A stretch of 64,000 bases of DNA from Bartonella bacilliformis KC583 (GCF_000015445.1 NC_008783.1:1301001-1365000), one strand, 5' to 3'. Positions 29,659 through 39,643 are shown, numbered from the stretch's first letter. The notes: generated from the letters alone by a model not told the origin. Numbers and translations are program-made.

Positions 29659-30320
29659 AAGCTCTATTCTGGCGCGATCTCAAACTAACCTTAGCTCCAC
29701 AAAATTCTTTATTAACAGGGCTTTTGTTTTTCATTGCCATCATTATGATGACCCCTTTTGCTATAGGGCCAGATCCAGACATTCTTGCACGAATAGGTCC
29801 AGGCATGTTGTGGCTTGGGGCTCTTTTCGCAGGACTCCTTAACCTTAACAAACTTTTTCAAACTGACCATGATGATGGAAATCTCGACCAATTTATCCTC
29901 TTTGACCAAAGGCAAAGCTTAGCATTAATTGTTTTTACCAAATGCCTTGCTCATTGGTTAGGAACCATGCTGCCCATCATTTTTGTGACTCCTATTTTGG
30001 CATTTACTCTCTATTTGGATATGACGACAATTTTTGCGACAATGCTTACCCTTTTATGCGGAACACCTGCTATCATTTTTATTGGCTCTATTGGTGCGGC
30101 ATTAGCAATATCACTTTCACACAGTACTATCCTTATTTTTATCATCATTTTACCATGGACAATTCCAATAATGATCTTTGGCATTGCAACTGCCACAGCT
30201 CCAACAACACAAAATGTTTCTTTTTTTACTGCCCTGGCTTTTCTTATAGCCTTTTCACTCTTTTTTAGTGTATTTAGTTCTTTTGTAGCAGCGATAACAC
30301 TTAAATATTTATCAGAGTAA
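29655..30320 (+). CDS. ccmB: haem exporter permease CcmB
   Basis: CcmB is the integral membrane partner of CcmA. The 221 residues contain six hydrophobic helices and the conserved start LFWRDLKLTL, then FAIGPDPDILARIGPGMLW and DDGNLDQFIL. The gene overlaps ccmA and precedes ccmC by 43 bp, consistent with one operon. Confidence 0.96.
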   Translation: MKALFWRDLKLTLAPQNSLLTGLLFFIAIIMMTPFAIGPDPDILARIGPGMLWLGALFAGLLNLNKLFQTDHDDGNLDQFILFDQRQSLALIVFTKCLAHWLGTMLPIIFVTPILAFTLYLDMTTIFATMLTLLCGTPAIIFIGSIGAALAISLSHSTILIFIIILPWTIPIMIFGIATATAPTTQNVSFFTALAFLIAFSLFFSVFSSFVAAITLKYLSE

Positions 30321-30363
30321 AAAAGAAATTGTCGCGAAACCAAAGTCTGCCTATTATAAATTT

Positions 30364-31143
30364 ATGGATAAATTATCGCACAATAAAAACACGAAATTGG
30401 CCTTCGCAAATTCAACCCGTTTCATGCAGGTCAGCAGCACTATTTTGCCTTGGTTAGCTAGTATCACAGTGTTTTTGCTTATTCTAGGTCTAACTTTGGT
30501 TATACATTCTCCTCATGATTATCAACAGGGAATTACTGTCAGAATTATGTATATTCACGCACCATTTGCGTGGTTATCTACACTCTGTTACATCATGATG
30601 AGCGCCGCCGCACTCAGCAGCTTAGTTTGGGGTCATCACCTTGCTAGTATAGCCCTTAAATGTGCTGCACCTATTGGAACAATCTTTACAGCCTTGGCTT
30701 TAATGACAGGAGCTCTTTGGGGGCGTCCCACATGGGGAACATGGTGGGTATGGGATGCTAGACTGACATCAGTTTTGATCCTATTTTTTATCTACCTCGC
30801 TATTGTCATGCTCTCTCGCGCTTTTCATAACCAGGTCAAAGCTGCATATGCTATAGCAATTCTGACACTCGTCGGATCAGTCAATATCCCCATTATCAAA
30901 TTTTCTGTCAGTTGGTGGAATACACTCCATCAACCGGCATCACTATTACGCGCAGGTGGCACAACAATTGACAGCACCATGTTATGGCCATTGATAACAA
31001 TGACTCTTTGTTTTACTTTTCTGTTCATCATATTGCATTTACTGGCTATGCAAAATGAAATCACTTACCGTTATATACAAACACTTCAAAATAAAGCAGC
31101 CGACCGCACTCAGAACCAGGACTCTTCGTTATGCTCGACCTAA
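30364..31143 (+). CDS. ccmC: haem transporter/lyase component CcmC
   Basis: CcmC handles haem in the periplasmic leaflet and attaches it to CcmE. The 259 residues have six membrane helices and the tryptophan-rich haem-handling motif WGRPTWGTWWVWDARLTS around residues 119-136, with flanking His residues in IMYIHAPFAWLS and WNTLHQPAS. Its N-terminal 20 residues are poorly conserved, so the start may be a little downstream. The last 13 bases overlap ccmD. Confidence 0.97.
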   Translation: MDKLSHNKNTKLAFANSTRFMQVSSTILPWLASITVFLLILGLTLVIHSPHDYQQGITVRIMYIHAPFAWLSTLCYIMMSAAALSSLVWGHHLASIALKCAAPIGTIFTALALMTGALWGRPTWGTWWVWDARLTSVLILFFIYLAIVMLSRAFHNQVKAAYAIAILTLVGSVNIPIIKFSVSWWNTLHQPASLLRAGGTTIDSTMLWPLITMTLCFTFLFIILHLLAMQNEITYRYIQTLQNKAADRTQNQDSSLCST

Positions 31144-31382
31144 ATAACATCCAAAATCAACATTTGGAAAATTTTTCTCAACGCATTGATCGTCTCCTCG
31201 GTACCCTTCATCATGAACAGATTGTTGTCTTAAGCTATGTACTTTCTGCAATAATTCTTCTTTGTCTCATTGGACATATCATTCGTAAGAGCGCACACCA
31301 AAAAAAGATCCTGCAACAACTGCAAACAAAAGAGCTGATTTGGAAAGAAAAATACAATGAAAACCGCTCCATCCAAATCTAG
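31131..31382 (+). CDS. ccmD: haem exporter protein CcmD
   Basis: CcmD is a small single-helix protein that stabilises the CcmC-CcmE haem complex. The 83-residue frame has one hydrophobic segment (VLSYVLSAIILLCLIGHIIR, about residues 34-53) followed by a basic cytoplasmic tail. The family is defined mainly by this build and by its position between ccmC and ccmG. It is longer than the usual 45-70 residues. It overlaps ccmC by 13 and ccmG by 26 bases. Confidence 0.82.
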   Translation: MLDLNNIQNQHLENFSQRIDRLLGTLHHEQIVVLSYVLSAIILLCLIGHIIRKSAHQKKILQQLQTKELIWKEKYNENRSIQI

Positions 31383-31983
31383 AAAAAAAATGTCTTGGCT
31401 TGTTTTATTGAGCCTTTTTGGACCATTCTTGCTATTTCTCCTTCTGATCACGTTTTTTTTTAGCTCTATAGATAAAAAATATCTCTATGATGCCTCTTTC
31501 ATTCCGAACGCATTCATTAGAAAACCAGCTCCTAAAATTCACCTTCCTTTATTAAATAATGAGAATTATTTAAATTCAGAAGAATTTAAAGGACGCGTAA
31601 CATTGGTTAATTTTTGGGGATCTTGGTGTCCACCTTGCCGTCAAGAACACCCCATTCTCATGGAAATCGCAAAAGATCAACGTTTTGATCTTATTGGAAT
31701 TAATTATAAGGATAATAAAGATAACGCCCAACGTTTTTTAAATAATTTTGGTAACCCTTTTAAATATGTTGGTTTTGATGCTTCAGGGTACACCGCTATC
31801 AACTGGGGCATATATGGACCACCGGAAACTTTTGTTTTAAACAAAGACAGCGTTATTATCGCTACACATATTGGCCCTTTAACATGGCAAATTTATCAGC
31901 AAAAAATCCTACCCAAAATTGAACAAGCCATAGCGACTATACAAAAATCATCCGATGATAAATCACTCATTTTACCCAAATGA
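31357..31983 (+). CDS. ccmG: thiol:disulfide interchange protein CcmG (DsbE)
   Basis: CcmG is a membrane-anchored periplasmic thioredoxin that reduces apocytochrome c cysteines before haem ligation. The 208 residues have an N-terminal membrane anchor (about 13-36) and a thioredoxin fold with the active site WCPPC (Trp90, Cys91, Cys94). The GVYGPPET-like cis-Pro loop is also present (NWGIYGPPETFVL). It closes the ccmABCD-ccmG cluster. ccmE, ccmF and ccmH are not in this window. Confidence 0.96.
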   Translation: MKTAPSKSRKKMSWLVLLSLFGPFLLFLLLITFFFSSIDKKYLYDASFIPNAFIRKPAPKIHLPLLNNENYLNSEEFKGRVTLVNFWGSWCPPCRQEHPILMEIAKDQRFDLIGINYKDNKDNAQRFLNNFGNPFKYVGFDASGYTAINWGIYGPPETFVLNKDSVIIATHIGPLTWQIYQQKILPKIEQAIATIQKSSDDKSLILPK

Positions 31984-31999
31984 ACTGTTAAAAATCGAA

Positions 32000-32020
32000 C
32001 AAAGCAGAAATTCTGCTTTG
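32000..32020 (+). terminator. hairpin after ccmG
   Basis: Nine-bp arms (CAAAGCAGA and TCTGCTTTG) with a 3-nt loop lie 17 bp after the ccmG stop, followed by a short T/A-rich stretch. It probably ends the ccm operon. The remaining spacer to gcrA (32021-32242) holds no gene that I can see. Confidence 0.65.
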
Positions 32021-32242
32021 ATTTAAATTATGTACGCTTAAAAATACATGTCTATTTTTCTTGTTGCACTCAAGACCTACTCATATTTTGTTGAAGAAAA
32101 TTTTTCATCTTCATTTCAATAAGAAGCTCAAATCTCAAATAATGAAAATAACAGCATCTTCTCAAAGAAAGAAAATTTATATCCACCAAATCAAAACTTA
32201 ATTAATGCAATCTGATGTTCAACTCAAAATATATTGCGAGCA

Positions 32243-32782
32243 TTACACTCTTGCCCGCCGTCTTTCTGAAATTGGTTGAAATGCTATCTTAGCATGAAAA
32301 ACACAATAAGGACTGCCTTCCCCGGAATCAGCACCACAAAAATGAAAATCTGATAATAAAGGATCCCCAACCGGCCATCTACATGTATTCTCACTCAGTT
32401 GCAAAAGATTAAGATGACGCGCCATAGGAACAACGACTTTTGATGTTGCAGAGACATCATTATTTTCTGTCGTGTCATGCGTCATAAGATCTACTTTTAA
32501 AGCTGTTGTTCTAACACTACAAGACGGAGAAATTTCTGGCGTTACCGATGGCGTAACACGATGCACTCTAGATACTGAAGATACTATATCAGCGGTAAGT
32601 GTTTTTTGCGCACGCGACACTACCTGCACTGTTTTAACACGTCCTGGTAATTTTAAGCGATGTACTTTACCGATTACAGCATTCCTGCTAACCTCACCTA
32701 ACTGAGCAGCGATTTGACTTGCACTTAAACCTTCATTCCAAAGCTTCTTAAGCAGTTCAACGCGCTCATGTGTCCAACTCAT
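32243..32782 (-). CDS. gcrA: cell cycle regulator GcrA
   Basis: GcrA binds sigma-70 RNA polymerase and activates promoters marked by CcrM methylation (GANTC) in alphaproteobacteria. The 179 residues begin with the canonical MSWTHERVELLKKLWNEGLS helix-turn-helix segment, SRNAVIGKVHRLKLPGR, and end with the Cys-containing CRWPVGDP and HFCG...SPYCVFHAKIAF segment. The linker (about 55-130) is low in conservation. The ATG has GGAGTTCT upstream. It is divergent from argD. Confidence 0.96.
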   Translation of the reverse strand: MSWTHERVELLKKLWNEGLSASQIAAQLGEVSRNAVIGKVHRLKLPGRVKTVQVVSRAQKTLTADIVSSVSRVHRVTPSVTPEISPSCSVRTTALKVDLMTHDTTENNDVSATSKVVVPMARHLNLLQLSENTCRWPVGDPLLSDFHFCGADSGEGSPYCVFHAKIAFQPISERRRARV

Positions 32783-33210
32783 ACCAGAACTCCATTCCGA
32801 TCATTCCATTGAGGTATATTCAAAAGCACCTCAAATGTATTAACCATATTTAAAACAGTTTAACGAAGTATCTTAATACTTTGAAACAAAGCATTCGAAA
32901 CTTCATTGAACCCGTGAGATTTGCAAACGGATATATAATCTCGTTTGTTAATTTAAACTACAATGTCCAATAACTCTATGACAAGAGCCTTTCCTTCTTG
33001 AAGTGTGCTTTTAAGGTGTTTTCCCCAACTTGCAGATCAATATCATAAATAAACCTTTGTATTTATTTCGACTCTTGTACGCAAATACAGTTTATTGAAA
33101 CCTTTTATTAATTAGCGCGATAGTCTATCATTAATAAAGCATTGATTACATTGCTTCACAAATGCAGCGTTGTTTTATTTATCATGAACAGTGCTCAGAA
33201 AAAGGAAATA
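32783..33210. other. gcrA/argD divergent spacer
   Basis: This 428-bp AT-rich region shows no gene. It must contain promoters for gcrA and argD. A loose inverted repeat around 33101-33133 (ATTAAT...GATAG-TC-TATC...ATTAAT) is the only structure that I notice. Confidence 0.45.
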
Positions 33211-34419
33211 ATGATGAGCACAACCTCTGCGCAGTCACTTTATAATAGCTTTAATCGACGTAATTTACATTTTACACAAGGCGATGGTGTATGGCTTATT
33301 TCTGATAAAGGAGAGCGTTACCTTGATTTTACATCTGGCATTGCTGTCAATGTTTTGGGATATGGTCACCAAAAACTGATTAATGCTCTTAAAACACAAA
33401 GTGAAAAACTCTGGCATGTTTCTAATCTTTTTCAATCCCCTGAACAAGAGGCTCTTGCTATGCGTCTTTGTGCGAATAGCTTTGCCGATAAAGTTTTTTT
33501 CTGTAATTCTGGTGCTGAAGCACTGGAATGTGCATTTAAAACTGCTCGCCGTTACTATTATACCCTAGGTCAACCAACGCGTGTTGAAATTATTACTTTT
33601 GAAGGTGCATTTCACGGTCGTACACTTGCAACGCTTGCAGCCGGTGGACAAGAAAAATATCTTGAAGGCTTTGGCCCTAAGGCTGGTGGCTTTGTTCAAG
33701 TTCCCTTTAATGACGAAAAAGCTTTGCGTAATGCCATTAATAACAATACAGCAGCCATCCTTATTGAACCCATTCAAGGAGAAGGAGGATTGCGGATAGT
33801 CCCTCATGAAACTTTAAAGTTTTTACGCAACCTATGCGATGAGAATGATCTGTTATTAATTTTGGATGAAATTCAAACCGGAATAGGACGAACAGGAAAA
33901 TTATTCGCTTATGAATGGAGTGATATCACACCCGATATTCTTACCCTTGCAAAAGGACTAGGAGGAGGCTTTCCATTAGGAGCCTGTCTTGCAACAGATA
34001 AAGCTGCAAAATGTATGATACCAGGAACTCATGGCTCAACTTTTGGAGGTAATCTTCTTGGCATGGCTGTTAGCAATAGCGTCCTTGATATTGTCTTAGA
34101 ACCAGGCTTTCTTGATCATGTTCAACACGTAGCCAATAAACTAAAACAAGGACTTTCAACCCTTCTTGATACTTATCCTGATGTGATCAGCGCAATTCAA
34201 GGAACAGGCCTTATGATAGGTGTTCAATGTGTAGTCCCTCAACAAGAGCTAATCACTGCATTAGAAAATGAACATATTCTAAGCGTTGGTACAAGCAAAA
34301 ATGTCGTACGCTTTTTGCCCCCTCTTATAATAACTGAAGACGAAGTATGTGAAGGCTTGCATCGTATTAAAAAAGCAATTGATCATCTTTCGCAAACTAA
34401 CAAAGAAAGACAAATATAA
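33211..34419 (+). CDS. argD: acetylornithine aminotransferase
   Basis: ArgD is a PLP enzyme that transfers an amino group to N-acetylglutamate semialdehyde in arginine synthesis; it often also serves lysine synthesis. The sequence shows SGAEALECAFKTAR, the FEGAFHGRT segment, LLILDEIQTGIGRTG and the PLP lysine in TLAKGLGGGFPLGA (near residue 248). The frame is open from 33142, but ATG 33211 has AAAGGA just upstream and matches usual family starts. A second ATG follows at once. argF starts 5 bases after its stop. Confidence 0.95.
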   Translation: MMSTTSAQSLYNSFNRRNLHFTQGDGVWLISDKGERYLDFTSGIAVNVLGYGHQKLINALKTQSEKLWHVSNLFQSPEQEALAMRLCANSFADKVFFCNSGAEALECAFKTARRYYYTLGQPTRVEIITFEGAFHGRTLATLAAGGQEKYLEGFGPKAGGFVQVPFNDEKALRNAINNNTAAILIEPIQGEGGLRIVPHETLKFLRNLCDENDLLLILDEIQTGIGRTGKLFAYEWSDITPDILTLAKGLGGGFPLGACLATDKAAKCMIPGTHGSTFGGNLLGMAVSNSVLDIVLEPGFLDHVQHVANKLKQGLSTLLDTYPDVISAIQGTGLMIGVQCVVPQQELITALENEHILSVGTSKNVVRFLPPLIITEDEVCEGLHRIKKAIDHLSQTNKERQI

Positions 34420-34424
34420 TATCT

Positions 34425-35357
34425 ATGACACATGCTCTTCGTCACTTCACCGACTTATCTATTTTAACTCCACAAACAGCGCGCACTCTTATCGATTACG
34501 CCAAAACCCTCAAAAAAACTTTTAAAGAAGGAAAAGCCTCAAAACCCTTTGTTGGAAAAACACTGGCAATGATTTTTGAAAAACCATCAACACGCACTCG
34601 CGTTTCATTTGATATTGGTATGCGTCAGCTTGGTGGGGACACGCTTATGTTAACAGGTTCAGAAATGCAACTTGGCCATAGTGAAACTATCGCTGATACA
34701 GCACGCGTATTATCGCGTTTTGTAGATATTATCTTATTGCGTACTGCAGCACATCACCGAATGCTTGAATTGGCGCAATATGCCCAAGTTCCTGTTATTA
34801 ACGCCCTTACAGATGACACACATCCTTGCCAAATTTTGGCGGATATTCTTACTTATGAAGAACATCGTGGCCCCATTGCTAGCAAAATATTCGCTTGGGT
34901 AGGAGATGGTAACAATGTTCTCCATTCTTTGATTGAAGCAACAGCTCTTTTTGATTTTCACTTACGCTTTGCGACACCACAGGGGAGCGAACCACAAGCA
35001 CGATATATCAACTGGGCACGTGAACGAGGCGCTCATATTACATGCACCCATAATCCGCAAGAAACTGTCGAAAATGCTGATTGCATTATCACTGACACGT
35101 GGATTTCTATGGGACAAGAATTTCGTGCTCGCAATCACTCGATTTTTCAACCCTATCAAGTTAATGAAGCCTTAATAAAACTAGCGAAACCTGATGCTCT
35201 TTTTATGCATTGCCTTCCTGCTCACCGTGGCGAAGAAGTTGTAGATTCTGTAATCGATGGACCACATTCTGTTGTATTTGATGAAGCTGAAAATCGTCTT
35301 CACATTCAAAAAGCAATTCTTTCTTGGTGTTTACAAGATGCGTTCTTCTCCACATAA
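34425..35357 (+). CDS. argF: ornithine carbamoyltransferase
   Basis: ArgF makes citrulline from ornithine and carbamoyl phosphate. The 310 residues have the carbamoyl phosphate site FEKPSTRTRVSFD (near 50-62), the ornithine-binding DGNNVLHSL, and the catalytic HCLPAHRGEEV (near residue 262). It is translated right after argD. The argD-argF-hslO order is common in Rhizobiales. Confidence 0.97.
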   Translation: MTHALRHFTDLSILTPQTARTLIDYAKTLKKTFKEGKASKPFVGKTLAMIFEKPSTRTRVSFDIGMRQLGGDTLMLTGSEMQLGHSETIADTARVLSRFVDIILLRTAAHHRMLELAQYAQVPVINALTDDTHPCQILADILTYEEHRGPIASKIFAWVGDGNNVLHSLIEATALFDFHLRFATPQGSEPQARYINWARERGAHITCTHNPQETVENADCIITDTWISMGQEFRARNHSIFQPYQVNEALIKLAKPDALFMHCLPAHRGEEVVDSVIDGPHSVVFDEAENRLHIQKAILSWCLQDAFFST

Positions 35358-35387
35358 TAATTTGTCAAAACCAAACATAAAAAAGAT

Positions 35388-36377
35388 ATGAAAAAAAAAT
35401 CCGACCAGACTAAAAATGACATCCATTTCAATGACATTGACTTAAACAGAGAGGATACTGTCATCCCCTTTCAAGTTGAAGGACTTGACACCCGTGGACG
35501 AGCTGTACAACTCGGAGAGGTTTTAAACTCTATCCTTACACAACATCAATATCCTGAACCTGTTTCATATCTTTTAGCAGAAGCTTTAGTTTTAACTGTT
35601 CTCCTCGGCACATCACTTAAACTTGAAGGCAAACTTATTTTACAAACCCATTCCGATGGGCCAGTAAATATGTTAGTATGCGATTTTACAGTTCCTTCTA
35701 ATCTACGAGGTTATGCACGTTTTGATGAAGAACGCTTAAAACAAGCAATCATTGACAATCAGACATCTCCAGAAATGCTGCTTGGAAAAGGCACTTTGGC
35801 CTTCACTATTGACCAAGGAGCCCATATGCAACGCTACCAAGGAATTGTTGCATTAGATGGATCAAATTTACAAAAAGTTGCCTGTACTTATTTTGACCAA
35901 TCAGAACAAATTGCGACCAATATCCGTTTAGCGGTCGCTACATTAATTCATCGTGACCAGCAAGGACAAATGAAGAAAAGCTGGCGAGCAGGAGGTATTT
36001 TAACACAACTCCTGCCTCAAGCATCCTCTCATCAAAAAATACAAGAAGTCAAAACCCATAACCAACTTGAAGACCAATGGCAAGAAGTTAAGGCGCTTAC
36101 TGAAACCATTGAAAATACAGAACTTACTGACCCTCAAGTGGGAACTGGACGATTATTATTCCGCCTCTTTCATGCACAAGGTGTTAAAGTTTTTAAAGCC
36201 TTCCCAATTGTTGCTCAATGTTCTTGTTCCCACGAGAAAATTAAAGAAATATTAGATGGATTTTCTTCAGAAGAACGAATTCAAATAACAGAAAATGAAA
36301 AAATTTCCGTTACATGTGAATTTTGCTCAACAATTCATCATTTCAAACCACAAGAACTGTCTGAAACAAAAACGTAA
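35388..36377 (+). CDS. hslO: redox-regulated chaperonin Hsp33
   Basis: Hsp33 is a holdase activated by oxidation and unfolding. The 329 residues show the N-terminal substrate-binding core and the C-terminal zinc switch: Cys278 and Cys280 (CSC) plus Cys310 and Cys313 (CEFC). All four redox cysteines are intact. The gene follows argF by 30 bp and probably shares its transcript. The Rhizobiales gene apaG that I would expect next is missing. Confidence 0.96.
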   Translation: MKKKSDQTKNDIHFNDIDLNREDTVIPFQVEGLDTRGRAVQLGEVLNSILTQHQYPEPVSYLLAEALVLTVLLGTSLKLEGKLILQTHSDGPVNMLVCDFTVPSNLRGYARFDEERLKQAIIDNQTSPEMLLGKGTLAFTIDQGAHMQRYQGIVALDGSNLQKVACTYFDQSEQIATNIRLAVATLIHRDQQGQMKKSWRAGGILTQLLPQASSHQKIQEVKTHNQLEDQWQEVKALTETIENTELTDPQVGTGRLLFRLFHAQGVKVFKAFPIVAQCSCSHEKIKEILDGFSSEERIQITENEKISVTCEFCSTIHHFKPQELSETKT

Positions 36378-36801
36378 AAATATTTTCTGTGATGAGAAAA
36401 ATTTTATTCTCTCATTAAAGAATAGCAAAAAACACGGATTTTTCGCCTTTCGGAATATGAATATCAATGCTGTCTTTATCTCTGCACTTAACCTATATGC
36501 CTGTAAAATAAAGATAACTCATCAGCGCTACCTTAAATAAGGAATCAAGAGGAAATTTTAGAATTCGTTACAGATTAACCTCGGAAAATTTATAGTTTTC
36601 CTATCGCTCACAAATATATGAAATTATTTTCATTAAAATGGATAGAACAAAATAATTTGCACTATATTGCCCTTAATCAATCGAAAGAAGCAAAACTGTA
36701 ATGTAAAAATCGCCTTTTATACCCTACAGCGTCTCTCCAAAATATTACCCGAAAACATCATACTCTATGCAACTGGTATAAAGCCAAAAGCATTATGCCC
36801 T
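36378..36801. other. spacer after hslO, no gene supported
   Basis: This 424-bp AT-rich stretch contains only short frames without ribosome binding sites. ATGAGA/TCTCAT arms just after hslO (about 36392-36415) may be a weak transcript end. I see no recognisable remnant of apaG, but the region could be decayed coding DNA. Confidence 0.45.
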
Positions 36802-37389
36802 TTAGATAGAACGACGCAGCCAAACATAAAGCGCACCCCGGCCACCATGCTGGGGACTAGCTTGCTCAAATGCATAAACATAGCATCGAAAAACCGCCGT
36901 TGATAACCAATGAGGAACAAACCGATACAAAGCACCATCACTCCCATGTGATCGGCCTTTTCCTGTTATAACCAAAACATGACTCAATCCACGCTGCTGA
37001 GAAGACTGAAAAAATTCTTTTAAAGAAAAATAAGCCTCATCTTGTACAAGACCATGGAGATCAATCCGTGCTTCGATAGGACGGTGACCTTTCGCAACTT
37101 TACGATATATTGCGCGATTGAAATGCTGTATTTTTTCTGTTTGCGCAACCATCTCCTTTCTTCCCCTAACCATCGCTGATCTTTGTTGAGGTTCTTGAAA
37201 GAGTGGAGCGACCTGTGCCACTTGTAATTTTTTATTTCCGATATTCTCAATATCTTTTTGCACGGAAGGAGATAAATCTCTATGAAGAGGTATGACAGTC
37301 TGACAAACCTTTTCCCACAACAAACGATCTTGTGCAATCAATAGCTTTAGTTTTTCTTCCCATTCATTTATGGCCACTTGATCTTCCAA
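36802..37389 (-). CDS. Smr-domain protein
   Basis: The 195-residue protein has a basic N-terminal half and a C-terminal Smr (MutS2-like) domain at about 105-190, with the signature IDLHGLVQDEAYFSLKEFF and VLVITGKGRSHG. Smr domains nick or cleave nucleic acids; in E. coli SmrA/SmrB the role is endonucleolytic, SmrB acting on collided ribosomes. The precise role of this alphaproteobacterial form is not known to me. Starts: TTG 37389, or GTG 37377, which has GGAAG at better spacing. It lies 45 bp after the Tim44-like gene. Confidence 0.88.
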   Translation of the reverse strand: MEDQVAINEWEEKLKLLIAQDRLLWEKVCQTVIPLHRDLSPSVQKDIENIGNKKLQVAQVAPLFQEPQQRSAMVRGRKEMVAQTEKIQHFNRAIYRKVAKGHRPIEARIDLHGLVQDEAYFSLKEFFQSSQQRGLSHVLVITGKGRSHGSDGALYRFVPHWLSTAVFRCYVYAFEQASPQHGGRGALYVWLRRSI

Positions 37390-37434
37390 CTTTATTGAAT
37401 CTTATTCAAAACACCAAATAAACAAAAAATTATT

Positions 37435-38127
37435 TTAACTTTCATCTTCCGTTGCAAAAAGCTTCCAATTTGGATTTTTCGATACACTGTCACGAACAAA
37501 AGTCCAGACATCTCTGATTTCTACAATAGCTTCAGGATCACCATCTATACGCTCTTCTTGCTCATTATAAATCACGGAAATAATTTCACTGACAATACGC
37601 ACAGTGAGCAACTCTTCTCTTTTTTGCATTTCTGCTGCAATAAATTCAACCTTATTAATCCCAACAAAAGTAAATTGAATTCTTTCATTTCTTTTTTCGC
37701 GCTGTTCAATAGCCTTACAAAAACTTTCAAAAACATTTTGAGAAAGAAGTTCTTTAAGCTGATCGCGATTGCCTTGCGCAAAAGCTGTCATGATCATTTC
37801 ATAGGCAACTTGAACACCATTTATGAAAAATTGAGGAGAAAAACTAGAATCAGCCTGACGAATAGCTCGCAAACCGTCATTTAATGCGCTTCCTTTTGGT
37901 GCAATTGCGTCAATGTCACTAAAATCACCCTTTTGCGCATTAATTTGCTGAGGAAATGAGGTAATATCACCTGTTGTATCTGCTTCAACCTGTTTTTTAG
38001 AATGACCAGAATAAGGATTGAAAGGAGGTCTTTCAAAACCAGTACGTTTACCTAATACATTACGTAATTGTACAAAAACAATAACCATAACAACAAGAGC
38101 AATCACAAATACAACATCAAATCCCAT
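37435..38127 (-). CDS. Tim44/TimA-family membrane-anchored protein
   Basis: The protein has an N-terminal membrane helix (GFDVVFVIALVVMVIVFVQL) with the GKRTGFERPPFNPY motif, then a Tim44-like domain (about residues 85-230) ending VRDVWTFVRDSVSKNPNWKL. In bacteria this family (TimA) is an inner-membrane protein of uncertain role, related to mitochondrial Tim44. An in-frame TTG at 38139 crowds GGAG, so I use ATG 38127 (230 residues). In Rhizobiales it is normally followed by mltA and smr; here mltA is absent and smr follows directly. Confidence 0.9.
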   Translation of the reverse strand: MGFDVVFVIALVVMVIVFVQLRNVLGKRTGFERPPFNPYSGHSKKQVEADTTGDITSFPQQINAQKGDFSDIDAIAPKGSALNDGLRAIRQADSSFSPQFFINGVQVAYEMIMTAFAQGNRDQLKELLSQNVFESFCKAIEQREKRNERIQFTFVGINKVEFIAAEMQKREELLTVRIVSEIISVIYNEQEERIDGDPEAIVEIRDVWTFVRDSVSKNPNWKLFATEDES

Positions 38128-38338
38128 GATTGTCGTCAATCTCCAAACCTAAAAATGATCCATAAAAACATTGCAATCAATAACATCTATCAATACACAT
38201 GTAAAATAAGTTAATTCGCCATTCAAAGCCATTCAAAATAGTGTTAATTAAATTGTATTTATGATTCCCTGTTTAAGTTAAAACAATAGTGCTTATATAA
38301 ATTCTTTCTATATAAAATATTGAAAAGGGAATTTTCGC

Positions 38339-38872
38339 GTGACAAAATTTTATCATATAAAACCCCGCTTTTTACTGATTATTGTCCTTTGCGCTCTTTT
38401 TGTCGAAATTACTGGTTTTATCCTCGTTGGAAGGGAAATTGGGGTTTTAGCAACTTTAAGTTTAATCTTTTTGACAATGATAAGTGGGAGCATTTTACTC
38501 CGTATTTATGGCATTAACCTTCTTAAAAATATACAACGTGATCTTATTCAAGGGCATATGCCAACCCATAATATAAGCGATGAAGCTTTTATTCTTATTG
38601 GTGCAATTTTACTCATTATTCCTGGTTTTGTAAGCGATATTATAGGAATATTACTTCTTATAAAATCAGTACGCACTTGTGCTCAATCCCTCCTCTCATT
38701 ATTAAAAAATAAAACCAATGCTAACGCTAAAACAACTACTCAAAATAAATTTGAAAATATAATTGAGCTTAACGCAGAAAATTATCAAAGCTATGATGCT
38801 AAAGAATCTCCTTGGCATAAAAGCAATGATAATCATTCAAATGAAAAAAACTTAACAGACACAGAAAAATAA
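38339..38872 (+). CDS. fxsA: FxsA-family membrane protein
   Basis: FxsA is an inner-membrane protein; in E. coli excess FxsA relieves F-plasmid exclusion of phage T7, but its normal role is unclear. The 177 residues show three or four hydrophobic segments in the first 110, with VEITGFILVGREIGVLATL and LIGAILLIIPGFVSDIIGILLLI as family hallmarks. The Asn/Lys-rich tail is poorly conserved. The start is a GTG with AAAAGGGA upstream. It is divergent from the Tim44-like gene. Confidence 0.9.
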   Translation: MTKFYHIKPRFLLIIVLCALFVEITGFILVGREIGVLATLSLIFLTMISGSILLRIYGINLLKNIQRDLIQGHMPTHNISDEAFILIGAILLIIPGFVSDIIGILLLIKSVRTCAQSLLSLLKNKTNANAKTTTQNKFENIIELNAENYQSYDAKESPWHKSNDNHSNEKNLTDTEK

Positions 38873-38974
38873 TAAAGATAATGAGGACGTTTCTTGCAAC
38901 CTTTTGCAAGGCATGATAACCAACTTATTTTTAGAGTTAGAACAAATTATCTAAGATAATGAAAGGTTTTTAAT

Positions 38975-39454
38975 ATGGCTCAAGGTGGTGAAATAAATAA
39001 TGATAATGAAAAACCTATTTTCGCTGTATTGACTCAATATTTGAAAGATCTCTCATTTGAGAATCCAAACGCTCCTCGGTCATTGCGTCCACGGGAAAAA
39101 TCACCCAAAATTGACATCAATATTAACGTTGATGCTAATCCAGTTGGTGATGATAATTACGATGTTGTCTTATCACTTTCAGTCAAAGCCGATGATGATA
39201 ATGACATATTGTTTCATGTAGAACTAGTTTATGGTGGTGTTTTCCATATTCAAAATATCCCACAAGAACATATTATGCCGCTGGTTTTCATTGAGTGTCC
39301 CCGTCTTTTATTTCCTTTTGTACGGCAAATTATATCTGATGCGACTCAAAATGGTGGCTTTCCACCTCTGTGGATCGATCCAATTGATTTTGTAACTCTA
39401 TTTCAACGACGTATTACTGCAGAGCAAAAAGATAAACCAACACAATCGTCCTAA
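38975..39454 (+). CDS. secB: protein-export chaperone SecB
   Basis: SecB is a tetrameric chaperone that keeps preproteins unfolded and passes them to SecA. The 159 residues contain [19 protein letters not shown], the hydrophobic groove strands, [34 protein letters not shown] and [13 protein letters not shown], all diagnostic. The ATG follows GAAAGG. fxsA and secB are close and co-directional. Confidence 0.97.
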   Translation: MAQGGEINNDNEKPIFAVLTQYLKDLSFENPNAPRSLRPREKSPKIDININVDANPVGDDNYDVVLSLSVKADDDNDILFHVELVYGGVFHIQNIPQEHIMPLVFIECPRLLFPFVRQIISDATQNGGFPPLWIDPIDFVTLFQRRITAEQKDKPTQSS

Positions 39455-39643
39455 CAGTCTTTTAGCACAATCATGTGTACTCTGTTGTTGCTTTTCTTAT
39501 CATTGGTAAGATCATAAAATTAGGTATTTTTGTTTTTTTAGCAAGATTTGTCGAGAATATAGGTAGTATCATATTTATAAAATCTGTATCATATCCATTC
39601 AAAAGTTCATAATAGCGCTTCACCAATAATCTTGGACATTATA

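Noticed and set aside
36295..36903. short plus-strand ORFs after hslO
   Set aside because: They overlap hslO or the Smr gene out of frame and lack start signals; no link to apaG could be made.
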